Below the pieces are notes generated by a model, which was not told the origin of the DNA, made no database searches, and saw only the letters and a program-made list of their open reading frames with translations. A DNA stretch of 64,000 nt from the NCBI GenBank assembly GCA_015350385.1, contig WNKI01000002.1:21312-85311 (forward strand), given 5' to 3'. Positions 1 through 10,594 of this stretch are shown one piece after another; the first letter of the stretch is position 1, and every line of letters starts with the position of its first letter. The translations under genes and the position numbers were made by a program. Source of the stretch: Aculops lycopersici (lineage: Eukaryota > Arthropoda > Arachnida > Trombidiformes > Eriophyidae).

Positions 1-1
1 A

Positions 2-1669
2 GAGGTTCGCCAGATACAAGAGCTCACTGGCGCTGAAGATATCGAATCCCTTATTAAGAGCAAGGGATGGTCAAGGGATACCAAGAAGAAGCTTGTTGAG
101 GCCGTACTCGACCATTATAGTCAGCGTAGAATTATAGAGTTGATAAAGCAGAAAAATATTTTGCACCATCAACTAGTTCAGGGTTCAGTTGATCAGCGTG
201 ATGATATAAATCAGAAGATTGATTTAGTCAACGGACAGATAGAGCAAATCAGAGCAAAGAAGGACATACGAATCTTTCTACCAGATAATCGCAATGATCC
301 GAGTATTGACTGGTGTTCTATCAGCGCTAAGCTAAAAGATACTGACCATGACCCCGTTGATTGTCGCCTAATGTGGTCGAACAATCTACACTGCTCTATT
401 AACAAAGATTTCTGGACTAAAGAGGAGGACGAATGTTTAGCAAGTGCAGTCGAGAAGTTTGGAACTAACGACTGGGATTCTGTTGCGAGAGTTCTGAATA
501 GCAATCGACTACCCTGGCAATGTTGCTCACATTACCACCAACAGATTGCCAACAATTATTCAAGCATTACTCCATTAAGTGACGAAGATACAGATAAAAT
601 GATTGAAGTTGTAAACTTATGTAGGATTGGAAATTTTGTCCCGTGGAATCAGGTGATGCACTTCTTGCAATATCATAGTTTGCTACAAGTCAGATATCAA
701 TGGATCAAATTATTTGCTATTATAAATTCGAATCGGCCATGGACACACCAAGAAGACATTCTCCTATTGAAGGCAATTGAGGCGGTCGGAGACAAAGATT
801 GGCATAGAATCGCTAGCTGTGTGCCTGGTAGATCTAATAAGAGCTGCCGAGAGCGCTACACTATGAGGCTCAAGTACTCAAGTAGGGTTGTTGGTGGTTG
901 GATAGAAAAAGAGGATAGACAGTTGCGTCAAGCAGTTGAACAATTTGGTCCTAATTGGTCGGTGATAGCACGACATTTTGAGGGTAGAAATGCTCACCAA
1001 CTGAGAAGTCGGTATGAATTGTTAAAGGGTGAAAACAGTAGAAAAGGGCCTCTAAAACATAGGAAGTTACTCAAAAATCTCGACGGCTCGTACATCAGCA
1101 TAAACTCCCTAAAACGAATGAAACCCCAATCAGAGCTGGAGATTGACAATAAATTATGTGAAATATTTTCCACTTACTCGGCAAACGTCAAAATTTCATC
1201 CAAGAATCTAATCTGCCGCAGTGGACCTGACGAAATGATCTATCAAACGACTATTCAAGTCTTGGCTGACAGTTTGAACGATAGGCATTCGTCGGGCGGT
1301 CTCTTGTATGATCTAATCTCTAGGGCTGTTCAAAAGAGGGTTACCTTTGATCAAGGCCACATAACTCCAAGTATAACAACACTCAATGGTTATAAAGCCT
1401 GGTTACTACAGCAAGACTATTTGAATCAAGTCGGTGAGGAGTCCATCGAACTACGAAACGAAGTTTCAACTCCAGAATATCAAGACATGTTAAAAGTGAT
1501 AACCAAATTGTTCTTATGGCCAGCGATTTTGGCTCGCACAAAATCGCCAGCTTTAGATTTCAACAGCATGCAAGCTGCTGGAATAATTGATCATAGCAGT
1601 AAGAATCTCTATAAGATAAGAAGTATACAAACTTCAATCACCTCTATCAAAAATCAATTTAGACAATAA
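2..1669 (+). CDS. SNAPC4: SNAPC4-like snRNA-activating complex subunit (5' partial)
   Basis: The reading frame is open from the window edge (base 2) to the TAA at 1667-1669, giving 555 visible residues, so the start lies upstream of the window. Four Myb/SANT repeats follow a leading partial one: about residues 138-185 (WTKEEDE), 195-243, 245-295 (RPWTHQED) and 299-345 (GGWIEKED). A run of Myb repeats preceded by a half repeat and a basic/coiled N-terminal segment is the hallmark of SNAPC4 (SNAP190; Drosophila Pbp95), the largest SNAPc subunit. SNAPc binds the proximal sequence element of snRNA promoters and recruits Pol II or Pol III. No intron is seen. The C-terminal part (about residues 350-555) is not recognisable by eye. 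The neighbour bZIP gene converges on it with only 72 bp between stop codons. An alternative is a c-Myb/CDC5-type protein, but repeat number and the half repeat favour SNAPC4. Confidence 0.85.
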   Translation, partial: EVRQIQELTGAEDIESLIKSKGWSRDTKKKLVEAVLDHYSQRRIIELIKQKNILHHQLVQGSVDQRDDINQKIDLVNGQIEQIRAKKDIRIFLPDNRNDPSIDWCSISAKLKDTDHDPVDCRLMWSNNLHCSINKDFWTKEEDECLASAVEKFGTNDWDSVARVLNSNRLPWQCCSHYHQQIANNYSSITPLSDEDTDKMIEVVNLCRIGNFVPWNQVMHFLQYHSLLQVRYQWIKLFAIINSNRPWTHQEDILLLKAIEAVGDKDWHRIASCVPGRSNKSCRERYTMRLKYSSRVVGGWIEKEDRQLRQAVEQFGPNWSVIARHFEGRNAHQLRSRYELLKGENSRKGPLKHRKLLKNLDGSYISINSLKRMKPQSELEIDNKLCEIFSTYSANVKISSKNLICRSGPDEMIYQTTIQVLADSLNDRHSSGGLLYDLISRAVQKRVTFDQGHITPSITTLNGYKAWLLQQDYLNQVGEESIELRNEVSTPEYQDMLKVITKLFLWPAILARTKSPALDFNSMQAAGIIDHSSKNLYKIRSIQTSITSIKNQFRQ

Positions 1670-1670
1670 A
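1665..1670 (+). terminator. Poly(A) signal overlapping the SNAPC4 stop codon
   Basis: AATAAA spans the TAA stop (1667-1669). With only 72 bp before the convergent bZIP stop codon, this is the best visible cleavage signal and implies an extremely short 3' UTR. Confidence 0.5.
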
Positions 1671-1741
1671 GATCATCAAAAACAATCAATTGTTTATCTA
1701 GTATACTGATACGTTCCCTATTCTTGCGTTCAGTTAATCGA

Positions 1742-4303
1742 TCAATCAGTTACACGAATATCACATATCGAGTGATGGGATATAAGGGTGGCCAGTTCTC
1801 GTTTCAGGACTGCATTCTCTTCTTCTAAAGTTACATTAATTTTTATCAACTCCTCTTTCTGATCGTGAAGTTCATCAAGGAGTTGCTTCCGTTTCTGGCG
1901 ACACCTTTTTGCTGCAACTCGATTCCTCTCTTTTGACCGATTCTTTCTCTGCACAAATTCCTCGTGCGTTATGAGCTTCTTCTTCCGTCCACCCTTTGAT
2001 TTCTTCTTAGACGGTTGAGGGGGCAACCCATTGATTGTTATGAGTCCGGTGGTATCAATTTGAGAAACTTCTTTATTTTCTATACCGCTAGCAACCTTTT
2101 GCTTCTTCCTCTTCTTCGGCTTTGTTGCATGGTTAATGGAATCACTAGGTTGAGCTCTATTTGATTTACTTTTAGTCAGCGATCTCTTGTATTCGCTTTT
2201 ATTCTTTGACGGTTGTTCTTCCAACGGCGAGCTCCCGCACGATGAGTTCGAGCTACCGGAGTTTCGGCTGCTATTAGAACTGACACTACAGGCACCTGTC
2301 GATGATTGACTGCAGCTGGACTCATTGCTAACTGAGTTCGAATGGATTTCGATCTGTGGTGCCTTTCCGGCATCACAGATCGAACTGTTGAGCGCACTGT
2401 TGCTCTCCATTATGGCTAGATCATGCTGACATGCAGTGATGTCACCATCATGGGGCGTGATAGTGAGTTTGTCATCCGCTGGTTTTATCGAAGCATCTGG
2501 GTTTGATAAAGGCTGAGCTACTGGAGTATTACTCGTTATTGTGGAGGCAACAGGTAGAGGAGGCACAGTTTTCGGTTGCTGAACTTGAATTCTGTGTGCA
2601 ATCGGGGGAAGTGGAATTTCATCAGAAGTAGCAGTTGTGACAGTTAATACCGGAACACTCTTCTCTGGAGCATTCGTGGCCAGACTTGACGATGCCTGAG
2701 GTACCATCGAGATGGATTTTACCTGAGCGCTATCTCTAGCTGCATTAACTTGTTGCTGGTTGTAGACCTCGTGTGTCGCACTGGCATTCATCGCTTGTCG
2801 ATGGTTATTATTTGTGTGGGTTGAATTAAGATACTGTGGACTTGAGATCGTTTGCTGCACTAGCTGCTGCTGCCTCGCGAATTGTTGGCCATTATGGACA
2901 GCGTTAAAGCCCGATAAGTTTGAGTTTGAGGCCTGATTTCGAGAGAGTTGATAATGGTTATATTGTTGTTGATGTTGCTGTTTAGTGAGATCTTGCGGAG
3001 CTGTTGAGTGAGCGTTACGAGTATACTGGTGCTGGTTATGCGGATGAGCAATATGTTGATGGTGGTTATGGTGATTCGGTTGGGATGGAGGATTATACTG
3101 AATGGGTTGCTGGGCTATGTTTTGATGGTAGTGTTGTTGTTGTGTATGGCCCGCCTGATGGGATATTTGTTGTTGTCTGTTGTGGTGGTAAGAATTGAGC
3201 ATTTGTTGGTGCTGCTCAGCACTGGTTGCCAGGGGGTGTTGAGTCGTTAGCCGAAGCCAAGCCTCTTGCTCTGGAGATAGCAAGGGAATAGATAGGAAAG
3301 GCGACAAGAGGGTGACTTGATTTTGAGCTGCCGCTTGTATTTGGTCTAAAGATAATCTGGTTAACTCTTGATTTCTTCTATAATGATGGTGGTCATGATT
3401 ACTGTGATTATAGTTTTGATGATTTTGATCGCTTACATAGTGACCATGCGTAGATTCATTGCTCGAAATAGTAGTCTCACGCGATGAGGTCGACAGTGAT
3501 CTTCGGCTTTCGTGACCACCTATATGTCCGCCATTGCCGACGATACAACCACCACCACCAACACTCCCTGAGGTATCAATTATGTCACCATGTCCATTCG
3601 GATCTACAATATGCTTAGGGTGCATATCACCATTACCGCTACACGGATGCGCCGATGTAACACCCCAGAAGAATGGATTGGTGACGATGCAATCAGCGCT
3701 GGTAGGTGTGCAACTTGGAAGTCCGGTAAATCTACCCACATCAGAGCCTCCATTCAATTGAACTAGCGAGCCCCACAGCTGGCTGGTCATCGGTACTGGA
3801 CCTTGATCATTAGAGCACACGATTGTCGGAGTGGCCAGCGAAGCCAGCTTTGGGTCGAGTTTTTGAGGCAATACGACGCTTAGTTTCTGTAGCTCACCAT
3901 TCCGACGCGATAAACTCCACGAGCTTGAGCTGTTGGTGTTGCTACCCGCACCAGGTGAATGTGGATTGTTGCTATTTCCCTCCTCTGATTGGTGATTTGT
4001 CGTCTGTTGTTGTTGTCTTTGCTGGTGTGCGTGATTTGAATTTTCATGATCGAATGGTAGCCCCTTAGAATGGGCCTTATACGTGATTAGAACACTCGCC
4101 GACGACTTGATGCTTGCATGCTGTTGATGGTGTCCATTGTATGACTTTGCAGCCGATGTTTGTGCAATGATATTCGAGTTTTCCGCTGGAACCACCACGG
4201 GGATAGCAACAGGTGGCAACGGGGTGGCTTGACCTCTAGCGACAATCTGGGCTGTCGTATCGGTTTGGGACTGTTGTGTTGCGGTTGTTGTCACTTCAAT
4301 CAT
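1742..4303 (-). CDS. bZIP transcription factor, ATF2/ATF3/FOS group
   Basis: An 853-residue intronless protein. The extreme C-terminus (about residues 785-850) is a bZIP domain: basic region with RNRVAAKRCRQKRK, then a zipper with five leucines at perfect seven-residue spacing. The basic region is closest to ATF2/ATF7/CREB5 (RNRAAASRCRQKRK), and the zipper ends with a His-x-x-x-Cys-like stretch (HHSIC) as in ATF2, ATF3 and FOS proteins. The rest is low complexity: Gln/His-rich about 300-520, Ser/Asn-rich about 690-735 and Lys-rich just before the bZIP. The N-terminal C2H2 finger of ATF2 is not visible, so I leave the symbol blank. It should bind CRE/AP-1-like sites as a dimer in the nucleus. 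The ATG at 4303-4301 has a CAAAATG context, the same as the CRTC start next door. CRTC lies upstream on the same strand, which is suggestive because CRTC proteins dock on bZIP domains of CREB/ATF factors. Confidence 0.85.
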   Translation of the reverse strand: MIEVTTTATQQSQTDTTAQIVARGQATPLPPVAIPVVVPAENSNIIAQTSAAKSYNGHHQQHASIKSSASVLITYKAHSKGLPFDHENSNHAHQQRQQQQTTNHQSEEGNSNNPHSPGAGSNTNSSSSWSLSRRNGELQKLSVVLPQKLDPKLASLATPTIVCSNDQGPVPMTSQLWGSLVQLNGGSDVGRFTGLPSCTPTSADCIVTNPFFWGVTSAHPCSGNGDMHPKHIVDPNGHGDIIDTSGSVGGGGCIVGNGGHIGGHESRRSLSTSSRETTISSNESTHGHYVSDQNHQNYNHSNHDHHHYRRNQELTRLSLDQIQAAAQNQVTLLSPFLSIPLLSPEQEAWLRLTTQHPLATSAEQHQQMLNSYHHNRQQQISHQAGHTQQQHYHQNIAQQPIQYNPPSQPNHHNHHQHIAHPHNQHQYTRNAHSTAPQDLTKQQHQQQYNHYQLSRNQASNSNLSGFNAVHNGQQFARQQQLVQQTISSPQYLNSTHTNNNHRQAMNASATHEVYNQQQVNAARDSAQVKSISMVPQASSSLATNAPEKSVPVLTVTTATSDEIPLPPIAHRIQVQQPKTVPPLPVASTITSNTPVAQPLSNPDASIKPADDKLTITPHDGDITACQHDLAIMESNSALNSSICDAGKAPQIEIHSNSVSNESSCSQSSTGACSVSSNSSRNSGSSNSSCGSSPLEEQPSKNKSEYKRSLTKSKSNRAQPSDSINHATKPKKRKKQKVASGIENKEVSQIDTTGLITINGLPPQPSKKKSKGGRKKKLITHEEFVQRKNRSKERNRVAAKRCRQKRKQLLDELHDQKEELIKINVTLEEENAVLKRELATLISHHSICDIRVTD

Positions 4304-5773
4304 TTTGCTGCTTCGTTCTCGTTACCCTCGAGCTTCTCGTTACCACTATCAATAGGTGATTTGCATTTAATCATGGAACTCGGAGTTTATTTTAAAGAAC
4401 GATTTGGTTATAAACTAAGTGACGCTTCCAACTTAGAAATGGAGATTGACTTGATTGCACTATTCTTTCATGGAACTATGTTAACCGCAACTACGGGATG
4501 ATTTGTGACGTTTTCAATTGCTTTTCAGATAATTTTTTCACACCTTATGTAATACAATAACACAACCACTCACTTGTCCACCGAGATAATATCTCTGGCT
4601 CTCTGATATAATAATAACAATTACAATAACAACGCTCACTATTGCACCTAATGTTCGGCTCTCAACTATTTGGCTGCTGACAACTTGCAACGCGTTGGTC
4701 TATGGGACCAGGGACCGATGTGATCGTAGCAGATAGAATAGTTACAGTAGCTAGCCTATGTGTTCGAACAATTGCCAAATTTAATGCGCGGGCGGCGCGA
4801 CAAAACCCGCGAACTCGATGCACAGAAACCCGAAAGTTCCCTTGGCGTTCGCTTGTAGTTTGCTTAAAAATTCGCTCACTTCGCTAGTAACTCGCGCTAG
4901 ATTGAAAATCTAACCAAACCTGACTTGTTGACTTCGCATTCACCAGAGGTTTGTTGCTCCTGTTACTTCAGCTGCCGTCACTGCTACTACCGTCGGCACC
5001 ACAATCGACATCCACGGCAAATGCGCCGCCGACAAGTCGCAATGTCGTCTCGTAATGCTCAGCCAGACTTTTGGCGAGCGTAACCACTATCCTACCGTTG
5101 CACGCTGCACAAAGTGAAGGCGTAGCGAGCTTAACTGCGTGGGGCCCACGCAAATGCAAGCGCAACAGGCGATGAGCAGACGGCGCGCGCAGAAGTTCGC
5201 TCGACTCGAGCGAACTCCTTCCCCATAGACTTCGTGTTAAAATTTAACTCGATCGCTTACTCATTCCACTGCCTCCCCCACCGCAGCGATACTCCCCAAA
5301 ACTGCAATGCATACGCAATAGGAAATCCAGCGAGCCTTCATTTCGAACCAAGTGAAACCAAATAGGAGGAGGCAGTGGGGGAAAACGAATGAAACTACGC
5401 GAGCGATGCGGAGCAAAGATGACATTGAAAATTTCACTAACTTCTAGTGTTAAAGTGGGCAAGCTAGCTAATACATCCAAATGGCCCCACGCTAAAGTAA
5501 TTGCATTCATTTAGCCCATGCGACTAGGCCCAATCAACAGATGTAGCGAGTAAATAAACGCGCTAGTGGCGCAATCGTGATGCCAAGTGGAGCCCTAACT
5601 TTAGTTTTAAATTCAGCCCCAGCTTTGGAATCAGCGATAGGACGACGCTTGGGAGGATGGAGTTACATCGAAGTCGGCGAAGATAACAGCAGCAACAACA
5701 ACGGCAGCAACATTATTTATATAATCAAGCTGCTGCTGCAGAGCGCAACATTACCTCTTCGAGAGATACAACG

Positions 5774-5774
5774 A

Positions 5775-5814
<40 letters not shown>
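5774..5814 (+). repeat. (CAACAG)n microsatellite
   Basis: About seven tandem copies of a hexamer that would read as poly-Gln in one frame. No protein domain surrounds it, so it is treated as noncoding. Confidence 0.85.
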
Positions 5815-6833
5815 GAGCAACAACCAACAACCAACAACAACATTCACCTTTCGTGAGGCTCTCAAGTGACAAGGGGACTTGGAAATTTGCGGAGGCGGCG
5901 GAGATAGAGGCAATAGTTTCTATGGCGACGGTTGCTAGAAATGATTTCCAGTCTGGAGCCAGCAGGCAAGCGAGACAAGATGCTTCAACTATAAGTCTTG
6001 TTTATTTGCGCCTCGTGTCATTCAGGCTCAACTGGGCCGCCGCTGTCAATGCAAGGAGGCATCGAGCAAATAAGTGAGCAAGCTTGCCGGCTGGTGGCAA
6101 CTAACTGAATCCATAACACCAGCAAAGCTTCGGGATAAGTCGGCCAGAAATTGTCTAGTCTTTGGCGACGATCTCGAAGATCCTGTAGACGACGAGCAAC
6201 CAAGCGAACAAATCTCGTGCTAGCCAACAACTCGGATCGCGAGGCTAGTGCTAGATTATGAGAAGCAAACGAAACTCGTACAGCAGACTAATAACTATCG
6301 AAACCTCTTAGTATCTTACCCTAACGTTAGATGTCGAGAGCTCTTGATATCTCTGGCTCGTTCTCTCGAGGTCTGTTCTCAGAAGTTGTTCTGAGTTGGA
6401 GAGATGAGTCCCCGGACTGCTAGGGAGAAGAAAGAGGAGGGTGGGGTAGAAGAGGAGTTGGGTGAAGACAGAGAGGAAGCGAGAGAGAAAACGGATTTGT
6501 AACTAAATTTCCTCGTCCCACTATTTCCCCTTCTCCACTAAAACATCATTGCCCCTGAAATATATGACAACCAGTAAACAAACAAATTCAACCGCTTGAT
6601 GGCTTTTACCTCTTGCTTTTTACTTAGCTGTGACTCATTAATCTGTTTGGGATCTGGGATAATGATGCATCATTGAGATAGAGCGTCACATAATTCGTCT
6701 TAGTCTGCAGGAGAGAAATTGTAGGCTAGCAAACAACGCGTTCGCTCGCGCTACTCTCGGCAATGCATGAAGTGAATCCGTTAGCTTGGCAGCTACAAGT
6801 GTGTGCGAGGCGGAAAAGAAATCTTGTTCACTT

Positions 6834-6863
6834 ACAGTGCCTCTCAAAACTGAGAGGCACTGT
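6834..6863. repeat. Perfect inverted repeat, 13-bp arms, 4-nt loop
   Basis: Arms 6834-6846 (ACAGTGCCTCTCA) and 6851-6863 are exact reverse complements around AAAC. One further T-A pair closes the base. It lies in noncoding DNA about 380 bp beyond the CRTC stop codon. Confidence 0.85.
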
Positions 6864-7151
6864 ATGTTGAAGTTAGCTAACATAAACTTGAATTTTCGCA
6901 TGAGAAAACAAATCAAATGTTACTTTCATTGTGCTAGACGTTCATTCATAGTAAAATTCCAATTGATAACATAAATCTACAGCGAAGAAGCAGCGACATG
7001 AGGAATTGGATTATCTAGTAAGATTTGAATTGATCGACAAGGATTTGCTACCTGATCAAAGTTGTCCCGTCAAGAGGGTAAACAACATTCATACAACATA
7101 AACACAAACAACAACAATTTTCCCTCTGTCAGTAATGGTTTTTGATTTTTG

Positions 7152-7177
7152 ATTGGTTGATCTCGAGACCAACCAAT
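7152..7177. repeat. Imperfect 26-bp palindrome
   Basis: Eight-bp arms ATTGGTTG and CAACCAAT flank a TCTCGAGA core with one mismatched pair. It lies 64-89 bp beyond the CRTC stop codon, within the expected CRTC 3' UTR. Confidence 0.6.
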
Positions 7178-7240
7178 GACCTTTAAGATGGCGTATCTCT
7201 TATCTTCTCAAGGGGAGAGGGACTGATATAGCTTATGTAG

Positions 7241-9802
7241 TTAACTGGTGGTGTTCTTGGAACTTTGGTTGTTGGTAATTATGATGCCATCACCCCGAGA
7301 GAAGACATTGAATGGGGTATTGGCTGCAAAGTTGCTTGCATCACCATTGCACTCCTGGTCGAGAGAATTCAATCCATGTATTGAGTGCGTGTTGATTAGA
7401 GTAGTGGAGGCGCCAATATTATCGCTATCCATGATTATCCCACCTCCACCCTCAATGTCACGGGCGGAGATGGAAATTTGCGCAGCCAGGTTACTGTCGC
7501 CTTGCTGTTGTTGTTGACTGCCTCGATGCTGTTGGCTTTGGTGTCCGTTAATTAATCCAGCCTCTTGGTGGGAGAGTTGATACTTGCATGTCGTTAAGGA
7601 TTGGCCGAGTGAAGTTGGCAGGTAACTACTAGCTGAATCGCTGGCGGTTAAATTTTGCTGTTGCTGCTGGTAAGCTGGCATTTGGTAGGCAGGCTGTTGC
7701 TGTTTTTGTTGTTGCATTGGATGATTCGATGGACAAACAGATGATGGTTCCTGATCAAGAGTTGTCGCTACTTTTTGATTGTAACTCCATGTCTCATAAC
7801 TCAAACGGAACTCTGAACCAATTTTGTTGTTGCTAACCTCACCCTCACCGCCGCCACACCCGCCCGGCGAGTTTGCTTCGCTTTGCGGCGAGGCTAAATT
7901 ACTAGAAGAGCCCAACGGCGACATGGATCCTCTAAGGGGTCGCATGCTACCCCGAGTGTTGCAAGATCCGCCCAAATCTATTGGATCCCAGTTGACCAAA
8001 TAAGCGGGTTGCATCGAATCCTGATTTTGGTGTTGAAGCTGTTGTTTTTGGTGCTGTTGTTGTGAATTTTGCTGCTTTCGCTGGCCTATCTTATGGACAT
8101 TCTGAAATCGTTGGCGCTGTGTAAGTGCATAAGTGTTTTGAGGAGAATGATGGCCCAACGGATAGGGCCCGATACGAGTTTGAGATGAGATCTTTTGCCT
8201 GGTTAAGTGATCGATGCTGTTGTGGCTTCGACTCCGAATTATGCTATCATACAAGTCCGAAGTGTTTAAGCCATTTGAGTTTGTATGATGCATCGACAAG
8301 CCACTCGTGCTATGCGATAAATTGTTTGTGTTGATATTCTTTAGCTGACTGGTCTCTTCCGTTGTCCAATCAACAGGTGGGTTCCGAGCTACCTGTCTAC
8401 TCTGTCTCTCACATTCTCTCACACCCTCCATATTCGAGAATGCTTGGCCGAGCATAACAGACTGAGTTGAGAGTGGATTTGACATTTGTTGGTGACAGCC
8501 GAATGTAGGTTGAGTTGCCGAGAGATCGCTTGTTGATTGCACCTGCTGTTGATGTCCGTCTGGCGACATACTGAATTGAAGCTTGGTTATATCAGGTAAT
8601 GAACCGTCTTTAGATAAATCTTCTCTTGAGTTGTTAGGATTACTGTTTTGATCTGTAACTCCTCCCGGATTGCCAATAAGTTGCTGGCCATCGTCCTCGA
8701 ATGGACAAATCTTGATGCCTGGCAAATCCGTTGCCTCCATCATCATAACCTCGCCCCTAGGTTGTTGGTTCATGCTGGTGTTATTATAGTTGCTACCAAC
8801 CGATAGTTGGTACCCTTGATTGTTTCGATTTGTGACACCAGAGTTGATAGCTCCCCCTAACTCCAAATCAGAGCAAGAGTTTATGTTGTTAAATGGAGTG
8901 GGTAGAACATGCAATGCCGGATCCGAGGAGGACTTCTGCCAAGATTTCTCGCAAGGTTCGCTTAGATAAGCACCGCCTGTTCCCGTGCCTAGCCAATTGT
9001 TTCCGCTTGTCCCTTGATTACAATGCCCTTTGACCTGGTGACCCACATTTCCGCCCATATACTTGTTGCAGTGAGCTGACCCAATACTCGTAACTCTAGC
9101 CCTTATTGAACTCGGTTGTTGTTGCTGCTGTATTTGTGCCTGATTTGGAATAGAATCTTCTAGCTCGTAAGGATAGCTTCGAGTTGGTTGGTGTTGTTGG
9201 GAATCAAATAGAATGTTGCAGTTGAGATCATTGGTCGGTTGGTGGTGAGTTTCAACAAACTCCGTGCAGTTATAATTGAAATCGCTATTTAGTTGCTGTT
9301 GTGCTTGAAGGTCAGGAATATATGGAAACTCCCTTGATACTGCGTTCAGCCGTACCTGGTGATTCGATGTTGGTTTAGCATGGCAAATTTCGGCGCTTGC
9401 CGATTTTATGGACATTTCAAATTGACTCGATGAGCTTTGTGAGTGATGCTGGTTTGTTGAGATCATCTGAGATTCAATCGGGCTGGTTCCACCAAATACT
9501 TGGGGTGGCCCAAATGATTGATTTTGCAAAGGATTGTTTTGAATCTCATCATCATCATATTGATTCACATCTCTCAGAATACTTTCGTAATATTCCTCGA
9601 CTTTCTCCTGCGAAGACTTCCTCAAGACTCGACCAAAGTCACTAGTTACATCAACCACAGATGGAACTGGGTCCTTACTTTTAGTTGATTGAACTTCCTT
9701 GATAATCTCCTCAAATTTGGCATTACCTTCCTCGGTCTTCTTGTTTAACAAGGCGATCTTTTCGCTAAACTTACGAGGGCTTATTTTGGGTCCGCCCGAC
9801 AT
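7241..9802 (-). CDS. Crtc: CREB-regulated transcription coactivator
   Basis: An intronless 853-residue protein. The start is the ATG at 9802-9800 (context CAAAATG), because it puts the conserved CRTC N-terminus at residue 1: SPRKFSEKIALLNKKTEE is the family's CREB-binding motif. The frame is open further upstream to a GTG at 9838, which I reject as a start. At about residues 288-298, SWQKSSSDPALH matches the SIK/AMPK phosphorylation and 14-3-3 site of CRTCs, with candidate serines 291-293. A SLPDITKLQF segment resembles the conserved middle-domain motif. The rest is Gln/Asn/Ser-rich, as usual for the family. CRTCs are held in the cytoplasm when phosphorylated; dephosphorylation by calcineurin lets them enter the nucleus and coactivate CREB. 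The C-terminal activation domain is not distinctive by eye. Confidence 0.93.
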   Translation of the reverse strand: MSGGPKISPRKFSEKIALLNKKTEEGNAKFEEIIKEVQSTKSKDPVPSVVDVTSDFGRVLRKSSQEKVEEYYESILRDVNQYDDDEIQNNPLQNQSFGPPQVFGGTSPIESQMISTNQHHSQSSSSQFEMSIKSASAEICHAKPTSNHQVRLNAVSREFPYIPDLQAQQQLNSDFNYNCTEFVETHHQPTNDLNCNILFDSQQHQPTRSYPYELEDSIPNQAQIQQQQQPSSIRARVTSIGSAHCNKYMGGNVGHQVKGHCNQGTSGNNWLGTGTGGAYLSEPCEKSWQKSSSDPALHVLPTPFNNINSCSDLELGGAINSGVTNRNNQGYQLSVGSNYNNTSMNQQPRGEVMMMEATDLPGIKICPFEDDGQQLIGNPGGVTDQNSNPNNSREDLSKDGSLPDITKLQFSMSPDGHQQQVQSTSDLSATQPTFGCHQQMSNPLSTQSVMLGQAFSNMEGVRECERQSRQVARNPPVDWTTEETSQLKNINTNNLSHSTSGLSMHHTNSNGLNTSDLYDSIIRSRSHNSIDHLTRQKISSQTRIGPYPLGHHSPQNTYALTQRQRFQNVHKIGQRKQQNSQQQHQKQQLQHQNQDSMQPAYLVNWDPIDLGGSCNTRGSMRPLRGSMSPLGSSSNLASPQSEANSPGGCGGGEGEVSNNKIGSEFRLSYETWSYNQKVATTLDQEPSSVCPSNHPMQQQKQQQPAYQMPAYQQQQQNLTASDSASSYLPTSLGQSLTTCKYQLSHQEAGLINGHQSQQHRGSQQQQQGDSNLAAQISISARDIEGGGGIIMDSDNIGASTTLINTHSIHGLNSLDQECNGDASNFAANTPFNVFSRGDGIIITNNQSSKNTTS

Positions 9803-10571
9803 TTTGATTTTATTTTTGAAGCTATTATCAGATCTCACGTTTGATGATGGTGAGATAATGAAGCCTCAGTATTCGTTGTCGATCTTCGGATAGATTCTTG
9901 CGCTACCTGTGATGCGGTAGGGAAAAGATGAGAATTGAAGCGACGTGCCTCTATGCGTTTCTCCAATTTTAGGCTCCCTCTTTCAAAATTGAGAGTTTCT
10001 GGTGCTATTATCTTTAGGGATTACATTAATGTTACAATAATATTTAATTTAGGGACATCTTGCACGTGCTTTGAATAGATTCTTATCGTCAATATGCTAA
10101 CAAGTAGTCAAGCTACTAAAGTTGCTGCCACCAAGTATCTCTGCGTTTTAGTTAAATCACAAGATTTCTTTCTATTCTCGTGTCACTTTATTTTCATCGG
10201 TAACATTGATAACAATTCAACCAAATTCAAAAATGTATTAGATTATAATAACAGCATCTAATTATGCACGTTGTGTGTTGTTGTTAGTGGTGTGAAATAT
10301 AGTTAGAAGATATGAATGTGTACTCGATTACATCTACTCATTTGATTTTCTCACCGAGCAGAAATCTCTTCTTGTTGTATGATTTCCCATTAGATTAATA
10401 ATATTTTAGGGCTACTTTTAGGGATATTTGATTGGATAGTTTTATATGCGATAAATGAATATCCTTCGCAGGTAATAAACCTGAATCCGAGTTACGTGAA
10501 TATTGTTGTTTTCATCTTTCTTCACTACGCCAGTGAACTCGCTCACTCTCACTGGTTCGCTCGCTTGCTCA

Positions 10572-10594
10572 CTGGCTGGCTGGCTGGCTGGCTG
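10572..10594 (+). repeat. (CTGG)n microsatellite
   Basis: About six tandem copies of a tetranucleotide in noncoding DNA upstream of CRTC. Confidence 0.8.

Larger units (their letters stand above)
4304..7240. other. Noncoding: bZIP upstream region and CRTC downstream region
   Basis: About 2.9 kb between two minus-strand genes. It should hold the 5' UTR and promoter of the bZIP gene and the 3' UTR of CRTC. Visible structures are a CAACAG repeat (5774-5814), a perfect hairpin (6834-6863) and an imperfect palindrome (7152-7177). The open frames here follow the repeat or lack conserved features, and I do not call them genes. Confidence 0.5.

Noticed and set aside
9803..9838. N-terminal extension of CRTC to a GTG
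   Set aside because: The internal ATG at 9802 has a good context and sits exactly at the conserved CRTC N-terminus.
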